Positions 1-6,755 of a stretch of 45,248 bases of DNA are shown one piece after another. Positions within the stretch are counted from its first letter, which is position 1. Every line of letters begins with the position of its first letter. Under the pieces are notes generated by a model that did not search any database, was not told where the DNA came from, and saw only the letters and a list, made by a program, of their open reading frames with translations. Source of the DNA: Verrucomicrobia bacterium ADurb.Bin006 (GTDB lineage: Bacteria; Verrucomicrobiota; Verrucomicrobiia; Limisphaerales; J093); NCBI GenBank assembly GCA_002071485.1, contig MWFF01000039.1:1-45248 (forward strand). The letters run 5' to 3'. The position numbers and the translations under genes are program-made.

Positions 1-372
1 GCTGCGCACCAAGCTGGCCACCGGCAGAGCGTGGATGCTCAAGGAGACCTTCGAGGACTTCTGGCACTATCGCTCCCTGACCTGGGCCAGGGCGTTCCTG
101 AGTGTCTGGACCGAGCGCGCCCTGCGCAGCCGTATTGAACCCATGCGCAAAGTCGCGCGCATGCTTCGCGCGCACGAACAACTCATCCTCAACTGGTTTC
201 GGGCCAAGGGAGAAATCTCCAACGGCCCCGTCGAGGGTCTGAACAACAAGATCCGAGTGGTGACCAGAAGATCCTATGGATTCCGCACGTATCATGCGAT
301 GGAAACCGCTCTCTACCACAATCTTGGACGACTACCCGAACCGCCACTCACCCACAGATTCTGCTGACGAGG
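1..372 (+). mobile_element. Right end of an ISL3-family insertion sequence
   Basis: The window opens inside a transposase reading frame of ISL3 type, whose stop lies at 365-367. In this family the terminal inverted repeat typically overlaps or closely follows the end of the transposase gene, so the element probably ends within a few bases of 372. That border is an estimate, because the left end and its inverted repeat are outside the window. Immediately downstream the sequence becomes a BREX pglZ reading frame that lacks its 5' part, so the element appears to sit inside pglZ. Confidence 0.6.
2..367 (+). CDS. ISL3-family transposase, C-terminal part (5' end outside window)
   Basis: The frame is open from the first bases of the window. 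It encodes the last 121 residues or so of a DDE transposase of the ISL3 family. The C-terminal signature is clear: a WFRAKGEISNGPVEGLNNK segment carrying the conserved catalytic glutamate region (NGPVEGLNNKIR), followed by RRSYGFRTYHAMETALYHN just before the stop. An internal ATG at 35 is not the true start, since the frame continues upstream without a stop. The protein would cut and rejoin the IS ends. Whether the element is complete and active cannot be judged because the rest is off the window. Confidence 0.85.
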   Translation: MRTKLATGRAWMLKETFEDFWHYRSLTWARAFLSVWTERALRSRIEPMRKVARMLRAHEQLILNWFRAKGEISNGPVEGLNNKIRVVTRRSYGFRTYHAMETALYHNLGRLPEPPLTHRFC

Positions 373-423
373 CGGAAAGGGTTCAAGGGCGCGTTCAGCC
401 AGGACGAGGCGCAACTGTTCGCC

Positions 424-1422
424 GTGAGCATGGGTCTGACCGCCCAGGAGGCCAAAACGAAGCTCCGCTACGTGGCGGGCGCGGACACGACGAAGGCCCG
501 GAAGAAGCTCGGCTTCGCCGATAAAGAGGCTCCCCTGCTGAACGTGTTGATCTACCCGATCTCAGATGAAGAAGCGCATAACTTCGATGGCGACCTGGCC
601 TCGTTGAACAACGTCATTCGCACCAAGATGCTCGGTGACAAGAGCGCGGGCATCCGGGGCATCCTGGATGACCTGTTGAAGCGGATCGGCCCGGACGACG
701 TGGTAGTGCTGAGTTCAGATCATGGCTTTAAGGAGTTGCTCCAAGGAGATGGCGTGGCCGTTGCCGAAGCCGAGGCCAAGAGTGCGGGCATGACGATGGA
801 GGAGAGCATCCGCTGGCGCTACGTCGAAGGCTTTGCGCCTGCCGCCATGCCCGACGCCGTAAAGATCGCGGTGGGCAGCCAGGACGTGTGGATGGCCCTG
901 GGCAGGCGGTGGTTCATGCGGGAAGGCACGAAAACCGCCCCGCGCTACAGCCACGGCGGCTTGTCGCTGGCCGAGGCCGTGGTGCCTGGCGTGGTGCTGC
1001 GCCGGGTGACCGAGAAGACGGCGAGGGCGGAGCTACTCGATCTGCCGACCGTGCTCCAGGCGGAGGAAGATGCCGTCGCGGAACTGCCGTTTACGGTGAG
1101 GAACACCGGAAACTGCGACATCGAGTTCGACGTGCGGGTTATCAACAATCTTGGGCAGGAGTTGTTCCAGCAGCAGGCGAAACTGGCCCCGGCGACCACC
1201 GCCAAGCTGACGGCCTCCGTGACGGCACGATATCGGGAAACGCCTGCGCGTGAACCCGATCCCGCTGCTACGGTCAGCGCCGTTACGCTGAGGCTGAGGC
1301 ATACGAATCTGAACGGAACCTGGCAGGAGGCGCTGGATGGGCGGGCCTCCATTCCGGTGAAGATCAAGCCCAAGGCGGTGAAATTCGACACCGACGCCCT
1401 CAAAGGCTTTGATGACGTATAG
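424..1422 (+). CDS. pglZ: PglZ-domain BREX protein, C-terminal remnant behind an IS
   Basis: PglZ is the alkaline-phosphatase-superfamily protein of BREX and Pgl phage-defence systems. The 332 residues from the GTG at 424 cover only the distal part of the fold. They keep the metal-site motif SSDHGF (D99, H100) and the YSHGGLSLAEAVVP motif (H177), followed by an Ig-like C-terminal domain. The N-terminal part with the nucleophile is missing. The frame stays open upstream into the ISL3 element, so the GTG is a formal start, not the ancestral one. brxL follows after 12 bases, the usual pglZ-brxL order of type 1 BREX. The natural reading is a pglZ interrupted by the IS. The 5' part may lie left of the window. 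A functional product is unlikely unless the fragment has its own role. Confidence 0.8.
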   Translation: MSMGLTAQEAKTKLRYVAGADTTKARKKLGFADKEAPLLNVLIYPISDEEAHNFDGDLASLNNVIRTKMLGDKSAGIRGILDDLLKRIGPDDVVVLSSDHGFKELLQGDGVAVAEAEAKSAGMTMEESIRWRYVEGFAPAAMPDAVKIAVGSQDVWMALGRRWFMREGTKTAPRYSHGGLSLAEAVVPGVVLRRVTEKTARAELLDLPTVLQAEEDAVAELPFTVRNTGNCDIEFDVRVINNLGQELFQQQAKLAPATTAKLTASVTARYRETPAREPDPAATVSAVTLRLRHTNLNGTWQEALDGRASIPVKIKPKAVKFDTDALKGFDDV

Positions 1423-1434
1423 AAGGAAATTTTC

Positions 1435-2898
1435 ATGGCAGACGAAAAAGTAAACGAAATCGAGCCGTCCCTGGGGGCCTTGGACGAGAAGATCGCCCGG
1501 ACGCTCGGTGATCGGGTGATACTCAAGCCGCTCACGCGGTGGAACGAGGCTTACAAAGAGTTTCCACGTTACGTGATGGAATACCTGGTCAGCCGGTATG
1601 TGGAGCCGAGCAACCCGGTGGACGGCCAAAAGAAGATCGACCGAATTTTGTCGGAGCACTACTCGGAGAGCGCGAAAAAGGAACTCATCAAAAGCCGGAT
1701 CAAGGAGCGCGGCCAATATACGTTGCTGGGCCAGTTGTCCGTGCGGTTGGACCAGAGCCGTGACCATTACTGGGCCAACGTGCCCGCCCTGGGTGACGAC
1801 ACGGTGCGGGTCGCGCAGAAAGTTTTGGCCCAGTATGGCGACGTGCTGCTGACCAGTGGGGCCTGGGGCACGATGGAGATCGAATACGACGGCACCTACG
1901 AGATCAAGAGCCGCAAGTTCCCCTTCTACATCCGCGAGTTCACGCCGCTCCAATACACCCGGTTGAACCTGGACGATTTTGTGGACAAACGGGTCGAGTT
2001 CACTGCCGATGAATGGCTTGACCTGTTGATTCAGTCCATCGGGTTCAATCCGGCCAAATTCGAGCGCCGGGTCAAACTGCTCATGCTTCTGCGCCTGGTG
2101 CCGTTCGTTGAAGCGAACTTCAACTTGATCGAGCTTGGGCCACGCGAGACCGGCAAGACCTACACCTTCCGCAACACGTCCAACCGGGCGTTCGTGGTCT
2201 CTGGCGGCAAGGCGACGCCCGCCACGCTGTTCTACAACAAGGCATCCCGGAAACTGGGGGTCATAGGATTAAAGCACCTGGTCTTTTTCGACGAAATCGC
2301 CAACACCAATTTCGACGACGCCGAGGCGAGCATCAGCGTGCTCAAGGACTACATGCAAACCGGCAAGTTCAGCCGGGGCGATCAGGAGTTCTCCGCGCCG
2401 TGCTCGGTCGTCCTGGGCGGCAACATCGACACGAACCTGGAACTCAAGCAACCGGAGGTCGGCTACAAGCACCTGTTCGCCGTGCTCCCGGAGGAGCTTC
2501 AAGACCCCGCCTTCCTGGACCGTATCCACGCCTATCTGCCCGGCTGGGAGATGCCGAAAATCAGACCGGAGAACTATGCGACTGGCTACGGCCTCCTCAC
2601 TGACTACATGGCCGAAATCTTCGCGGAGTTGCGGCGACGGAACTTTCAGACGCACGTCAACGCCTGGGTGGATTTCGGAAACATGACGGGCCGCAATCAG
2701 GACGCGATCAAGAAGACGGCGGCGGGCTTATTGAAGTTGCTCCACCCGCACCGCAGCCCGGACACCCTGGCCAGCGACGAAATCCACCCCCTCATGGAAC
2801 TGGCGGTCGAGATGCGCCGGCGCGTCACCGACCAGCTCGCCAAAATCCTGCCCACGGAGTTCAGCAACGTCCAATACGGGTTCAAGCTGACTCGATGA
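1435..2898 (+). CDS. brxL: BREX protein BrxL, short form without a Lon-like C-terminal domain
   Basis: BrxL is the AAA+ DNA-binding effector of BREX phage defence. The 487 residues show an N-terminal region with ERGQYTLLG, a Walker A motif GPRETGKT at 235-242, a Walker B-type HLVFFDEIAN at 281-290, and an arginine-finger candidate in LDRIHAYLPGWE at 361-372. The end (RRRVTDQLAKILPTEF) comes where longer type 1 BrxL proteins (roughly 670-690 residues) would continue into a Lon-like domain, so that domain is absent. Shorter BrxL homologues are known, so this need not be a truncation. The start ATG at 1435 follows a GAAGGAA ribosome-binding sequence and lies 12 bases after pglZ. No other BREX genes are in the window. 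A perfect hairpin follows the stop. Confidence 0.9.
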   Translation: MADEKVNEIEPSLGALDEKIARTLGDRVILKPLTRWNEAYKEFPRYVMEYLVSRYVEPSNPVDGQKKIDRILSEHYSESAKKELIKSRIKERGQYTLLGQLSVRLDQSRDHYWANVPALGDDTVRVAQKVLAQYGDVLLTSGAWGTMEIEYDGTYEIKSRKFPFYIREFTPLQYTRLNLDDFVDKRVEFTADEWLDLLIQSIGFNPAKFERRVKLLMLLRLVPFVEANFNLIELGPRETGKTYTFRNTSNRAFVVSGGKATPATLFYNKASRKLGVIGLKHLVFFDEIANTNFDDAEASISVLKDYMQTGKFSRGDQEFSAPCSVVLGGNIDTNLELKQPEVGYKHLFAVLPEELQDPAFLDRIHAYLPGWEMPKIRPENYATGYGLLTDYMAEIFAELRRRNFQTHVNAWVDFGNMTGRNQDAIKKTAAGLLKLLHPHRSPDTLASDEIHPLMELAVEMRRRVTDQLAKILPTEFSNVQYGFKLTR

Positions 2899-2899
2899 T

Positions 2900-2927
2900 C
2901 GGCAAAGCCTCGACCCAGGCTTTGCCG
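2900..2927 (+). terminator. Perfect 11-bp hairpin just after brxL
   Basis: CGGCAAAGCCT (2900-2910) pairs exactly with AGGCTTTGCCG (2917-2927) around a 6-base loop. It starts one base after the brxL stop codon. There is no following T-run, so it may be a mRNA 3' stabiliser or a Rho-assisted end and not a classical intrinsic terminator. Confidence 0.5.
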
Positions 2928-3017
2928 TCCCGGGCAACCTCGGCCACGGCTGCCTCGGCATTGTCGGCGAATAACCAGCCGATTGGCTCCTGGGCGTCAC
3001 CAGTCGCCCAAGAGGCT

Positions 3018-3037
3018 TTCATGACAATTCATGACAA
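3018..3037. repeat. Two exact tandem copies of TTCATGACAA
   Basis: TTCATGACAA occurs at 3018-3027 and again at 3028-3037. The copies sit in the gene-free stretch 2899-3198, between brxL and the dockerin gene, about 115 bases left of a tRNA 3'-end-like sequence. Short phased repeats of this kind are often protein-binding sites, for example recombinase arm sites, but no role is shown. The rest of the gap holds only the hairpin and the tRNA-like fragment. Confidence 0.6.
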
Positions 3038-3151
3038 CTTTTGCCCCCGTTTTGTTCCTTCGCTCCGACTTGCCTTTTTTATAAACAATTCTAAGCTGTT
3101 GGCGTATGGCAAGTTGCAGAGGCATTTTTGAAGAAGTTGGAAGCGAATCCG

Positions 3152-3179
3152 AAGTGTTCGAATCCCTTCGCTCGCTCCA
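3152..3179 (+). other. tRNA 3'-end-like fragment (possible island attachment site)
   Basis: The stretch reads like the last 28 bases of a tRNA: T-stem AAGTG, T-loop TTCGAAT (3157-3163), opposite T-stem CCCTT (one mismatch), acceptor half CGCTCGC, a T at the discriminator position and CCA (3177-3179). No matching 5' acceptor half (GCGAGCG) or anticodon arm exists upstream, so it is not a complete tRNA. A discriminator U would suit a tRNA-Gly or tRNA-Cys. Such 3' fragments commonly mark the far end of a genomic island integrated at a tRNA gene. Here it lies between the BREX/IS remnant and ordinary genes. Confidence 0.5.
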
Positions 3180-3198
3180 ATCTTCATCTCGGAATCTC

Positions 3199-5349
3199 GT
3201 GTGGACGCTCATTCGAATCGGATTGGCGCTCGGCCTTCTGGCCGGTGGTGTGTTTTGGCCGTGTCAGGCGGGCCCTTTTCAGAGCGGTGAGGTCTGGATT
3301 CGCCAGGTCTACATTCACGGGGGCACTCTGACGTCCGTAGCCGAGCAGAGGGTTCGGCGGCACATGCGGGCTTCGGCGCAGTACGCCAAGAGCGTTTTTC
3401 ATCAGGTCGGTATTCGGCTGCAGGTGAGCGAGCCGGCTTTGTTTGCGTCGTCGGATTCCCAGGGCCTGCCGCTGCCTGTTGGCATGACGGACGCGGACTT
3501 CGTCGCACTTCTTGCCTGGTACGATCGGGAACACCGTTCGCCCGGCGTTGTGCCGGTCTTCTTCGTGGATCATCGGGCGTCTCATCCGTCGGGTGTGGCT
3601 TGTTCGGAGGACAAGGCTGTAGAACTCGGCGCGCCGACACCCGGGGTGATCATCGATCATCCATCCGATTGGGCACTTGTCTGGCAGTATTCGGCTGACG
3701 AACTGGCGCATCAACTGGGCCACGTGTTGCTGAACCGACATCGGTATGCGCCCTTCGGAGCCGAAAACGCACACTTGACAGTCGCGGGCGCCCTGATGTG
3801 CAGCGCGGGGCCGCCGGTGTCTCGCAAGCGCCCTGCGTACCAGGCTGCTTATGATCAAGATGACAGCGTGGACATCATCGATTTCGATTGGGTCCGGGAT
3901 CTGGACAGCGGGGCTCGCGCAAGCCAGGTTGAGGGCCTTTACACGGGCTCGTCGTTGGTTCGCAAGACGGAGACCCTGGCCTGGGGCGCGAGCGTGGGTC
4001 TTGGGCAGTACACCGCCGATGATCCGTCGCCGACGCCTCCGTCGGTGCTGTCGATTGCATACGGCGCGGACGCGAGCGGCTTGGCCTTTGGGGCCCGCCT
4101 TTCCGTCCCGGTGACGAGGGCGATTCGGGAGATCGAGACCGGATCGTCTGTGCCGGTCACGCGGGTCGAATCGACGGGGGCAACGGTCGAGGTTTCGGCC
4201 TGGAGCCGGCGCAAGACGGAATCGATGATCGAAGTGTGTCTGGACGCCGTTTTCAACGGTCTGTCAGCCACAGACAAGCCATCCGGGTTTAGCCCTGTGC
4301 CTCTGTTGTCATTCAGCGACGCTTTGACCGTGACGCTGGGCGTGATTCCGGAGGTCGAGGGTCCCGCGCAGACGCGTGTGTATGTGCAGAGGACGCCCTC
4401 GGACGACATGCGCGAACTTGCGCCGGCGGAGTATGTTTTTGCGGGAGCGACGAATCTGGTGGTGGAGAAGGATCTTCTAGGCGAAGGCGGCGTGTTGCGC
4501 TTGAGGTTCACGGTGCCCGATCTGACGGCGCCGCTCTGGTTTGGCGGTGACATGAACAACGACGGCGCATTCAATCTGGACGACATCCTCCGGCTGGCCG
4601 CGCGCCTGGGCAACGAGCCCTCGCCCTTCGACATGACAGGCGATGGGCGCGTCAGTCTGGATGATTTGAGCAAGCTGGTGCGGGAGAGGATTCGCACGAA
4701 GCTCGGCGACACGAACTTGGATGGACTGGTCGATGAGCGGGATTTCGACATTGTCAAGACGAATTGGATGGCGGCGGGGAACTGGCCCAACGGGGATTTC
4801 GACGGCGACCGGCTTGTGAGCGAGACGGATCTGGCCATTCTCTCGGCGAACTGGGATGGCCGGCCTATGCGCTGGCAAGGTTATCCGATCATCCGACATA
4901 CCGAAATCCCGGTGTCGATCCTACCGATCACGGCTGCGCGTCTGGACTGGGCATCGGTGGCTGACGACCGCTATCGGTTCCAGACCTCGACGGATTTGGC
5001 GGTGTGGAGCGAGGATGGGTTGCCGGTGATCGGGACCGGCGGCCCACTCGCGCGGTGGGTCCAGGTGCGGACCGAACCGGCTCGGTACTTCAGGCTGGCC
5101 GCAACGGACGATTCCGATTCGAGGCTGGGTGTGGGGGCGGTTGGCGCGGCATTCCGTGCGTCCTGGGCTTCCGTCGATGCTCAATGGTACCAGGTGCAAG
5201 CCTGGCTGCCGCTCGGTTCCCACGACGAGTCCGCATGGGTGAACCAGGGCGCTCCTGTGCGTGGCGACGGTTCGCTGCTGACGGCGATTGTGCCGATCGG
5301 CTTGGCGGATGCGAATCGGGCGGGGTGTCGTGTCCTTCTTGTGCCGTGA
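3199..5349 (+). CDS. Exported dockerin-repeat protein with a metalloprotease-like region
   Basis: The chosen start is GTG 3199, which opens directly onto a signal peptide (WTLIRIGLALGLLAGG then a cleavable QAG region). A longer frame from ATG 3106 runs through the tRNA-like fragment and is unlikely to be translated. The 716-residue product has an N-terminal region with ADELAHQLGHVLLNRH. This resembles the HExxH zinc-protease helix, but the catalytic Glu is Gln (H171-Q172-L173-G174-H175). Residues about 450-555 hold four Ca-binding dockerin/EF-hand-like loops (DMNNDGAFNLDD, DMTGDGRVSLDD, DTNLDGLVDERD, DFDGDRLVSETD). The C-terminal part is unassigned. The role is unknown: it may be a surface or secreted protein anchored through dockerin-cohesin contacts. 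It stands alone, converging with the signalling operon. Confidence 0.75.
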   Translation: MWTLIRIGLALGLLAGGVFWPCQAGPFQSGEVWIRQVYIHGGTLTSVAEQRVRRHMRASAQYAKSVFHQVGIRLQVSEPALFASSDSQGLPLPVGMTDADFVALLAWYDREHRSPGVVPVFFVDHRASHPSGVACSEDKAVELGAPTPGVIIDHPSDWALVWQYSADELAHQLGHVLLNRHRYAPFGAENAHLTVAGALMCSAGPPVSRKRPAYQAAYDQDDSVDIIDFDWVRDLDSGARASQVEGLYTGSSLVRKTETLAWGASVGLGQYTADDPSPTPPSVLSIAYGADASGLAFGARLSVPVTRAIREIETGSSVPVTRVESTGATVEVSAWSRRKTESMIEVCLDAVFNGLSATDKPSGFSPVPLLSFSDALTVTLGVIPEVEGPAQTRVYVQRTPSDDMRELAPAEYVFAGATNLVVEKDLLGEGGVLRLRFTVPDLTAPLWFGGDMNNDGAFNLDDILRLAARLGNEPSPFDMTGDGRVSLDDLSKLVRERIRTKLGDTNLDGLVDERDFDIVKTNWMAAGNWPNGDFDGDRLVSETDLAILSANWDGRPMRWQGYPIIRHTEIPVSILPITAARLDWASVADDRYRFQTSTDLAVWSEDGLPVIGTGGPLARWVQVRTEPARYFRLAATDDSDSRLGVGAVGAAFRASWASVDAQWYQVQAWLPLGSHDESAWVNQGAPVRGDGSLLTAIVPIGLADANRAGCRVLLVP

Positions 5350-5418
5350 GCAGGCGGCTGCGTCGGGCGGGGTGGCGCGCTGCCTTTCCCGGCCTGCATG
5401 CTGGCTTCTCTTGTGATC

Positions 5419-5458
5419 TTCGGCCTCGCGGTGGCAAAAAGTGGTGAGAAATGCAGGC
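5419..5458 (+). repeat. Interspersed repeat family I, copy 1
   Basis: The core AAGTGGTGAGAAATGCAGGC (5439-5458) recurs in reverse complement at 16680-16699 with one mismatch. With the 20 bases on its left, 33 of 40 positions match. It lies in the 146-base convergent spacer between the dockerin gene and the receiver-kinase gene, which otherwise shows nothing recognisable. Confidence 0.6.
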
Positions 5459-5495
5459 AAGCGCCCGCGGCTCGGGTGGGGACTCGAGTCGCGGC

Positions 5496-6755
5496 CTATT
5501 CCCCGGCGAGGAGCCGGTCCCAGAGGCGCTCGTTGGTCATGGCGCGGAGCAGGAAGGCCTCGCTTTCGATCTGCGGGTTGACGGCAGGAGGCTCGAGCGG
5601 GAGCGTGATCCGGAGGCTGAGGCCGGTTCCGGTCTTGGGCTCGATGGCGACTTTGCCGCCGTGATGGTAGACGAGGAAGTAGCATGCCATGAGGGAAAGT
5701 CCCGATCCCTGGGCCGCGCCCGTCCGATGGATCAGCGGGTCGAGGACCGAGAGAATGGCTTCGGGCGGCAAGCCGGGGCCGTTGTCATGGACGAAGAGGT
5801 CCACCTCGCGGGGCTGGCCGCGTTCGTTGCGCAGGGCGGCTTCGAAGGTGACTGAGGCGCCGTCGGGGAGGTTTGCCAACTCGTCGCGCAGGAGGAGGTC
5901 GAAGAGCTTTGGGAACCGCTCGCCATCGACTCGGAGGGGGGGGAGGTCGTTCGGCACATTGTTGAGGACCTGGATGCGTTTTTGCGCCAGCGACTCGGCG
6001 AGGCCGCGCGCGGCGGAGTCGACGGCATCGTGCAGGCGGGTCTCGGTGTCGAACCGGGACGGGCGTGCTGTTTCTGAGGACAGGTCGTCGAGCATGCGGA
6101 AGGCTGTCGTAACCTGTTCTTTGACGTTGCGGTGAAAATCCTGCCAGAAGTTGGGATTGCGCAGTTGTTCCAGATCGATCTGCTCTTCGCGGAGCATCTG
6201 CGGGGCGAGGTCGAGGAATCGTTGGACGGCCTCGATGGTGTTGCGCAAGCGATGCCCGAGGCCGGCGGCGAGAACGCCCAGGCTGAGAATCCGATCGGCG
6301 ATCAGGACCCTGTGCAGGCTGGAGAGTTTCTCGCGCAGCAACAGATCGCGTTCGATCTGCAGCATGAAGAACTCGAGACCCCGTTTCAGCGTGGCCTCGA
6401 GGTTGGGAATGTCCCACGGTTTGGTGATGTACTTATAGATGGCGCCGTTGTTGACGGCGGCGATGGCGGCATCCAAGTCCGTGAAGGCGGTGGCGAGCAG
6501 GCGGATGATGCGGGGCTGGAGTTTGCGCGCGCGTTCGAGGAACTGGACGCCCTGTTCGCCGGGCATGCGCTGGTCGCTCATGATCAGGCCGATTTCGTCC
6601 TGATGATCCGCCAGGATTCGGTAGCCGTCGGCGGCATTCTGAGCGGTGAAGATGCGGAATGTGTCGCCGAAGGCCTTGGCGAAGTACTTGAGCGACTTTT
6701 CCTCGTCGTCGACGTAGAGGATCGCAAAGCGCTTGTAGTCGTAGAGGGTATTCAT
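5496..6755 (-). CDS. Response regulator with a histidine-kinase-type output domain (PhcR/PhcQ-like)
   Basis: The 419 residues begin with a complete receiver domain: acidic pair in YVDDEE (16-17), phosphoacceptor D61 in MSDQRMP, T89 and K112 in ITKPW. A linker helix leads to a dimerisation segment LGVLAAGLGHRLRNT (H168) and a HATPase domain with DNGPGLP and GSGLSL glycine boxes. The N-box is unusual: LLLRDELA stands where NLLxNA is expected. A receiver followed by a kinase as output is the layout of PhcR/PhcQ in Ralstonia. The ATG overlaps the stop of the upstream hybrid kinase (ATGA), so the two are probably translationally coupled. The probable input is phosphate from the partner kinase. It could equally be a general receiver-kinase, and the link to Phc rests on the operon context. 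Confidence 0.8.
   Translation of the reverse strand: MNTLYDYKRFAILYVDDEEKSLKYFAKAFGDTFRIFTAQNAADGYRILADHQDEIGLIMSDQRMPGEQGVQFLERARKLQPRIIRLLATAFTDLDAAIAAVNNGAIYKYITKPWDIPNLEATLKRGLEFFMLQIERDLLLREKLSSLHRVLIADRILSLGVLAAGLGHRLRNTIEAVQRFLDLAPQMLREEQIDLEQLRNPNFWQDFHRNVKEQVTTAFRMLDDLSSETARPSRFDTETRLHDAVDSAARGLAESLAQKRIQVLNNVPNDLPPLRVDGERFPKLFDLLLRDELANLPDGASVTFEAALRNERGQPREVDLFVHDNGPGLPPEAILSVLDPLIHRTGAAQGSGLSLMACYFLVYHHGGKVAIEPKTGTGLSLRITLPLEPPAVNPQIESEAFLLRAMTNERLWDRLLAGE

Noticed and set aside
2895..3131. Short plus-strand frame overlapping the brxL stop
   Set aside because: It begins inside the brxL stop, is low-complexity Ser/Ala-rich, and spans the hairpin and tandem repeat. Nothing supports translation.
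3106..3198. ATG start of the dockerin gene at 3106
   Set aside because: This part runs across the tRNA-like fragment and gives a lead before the signal peptide that makes no sense; GTG 3199 fits.
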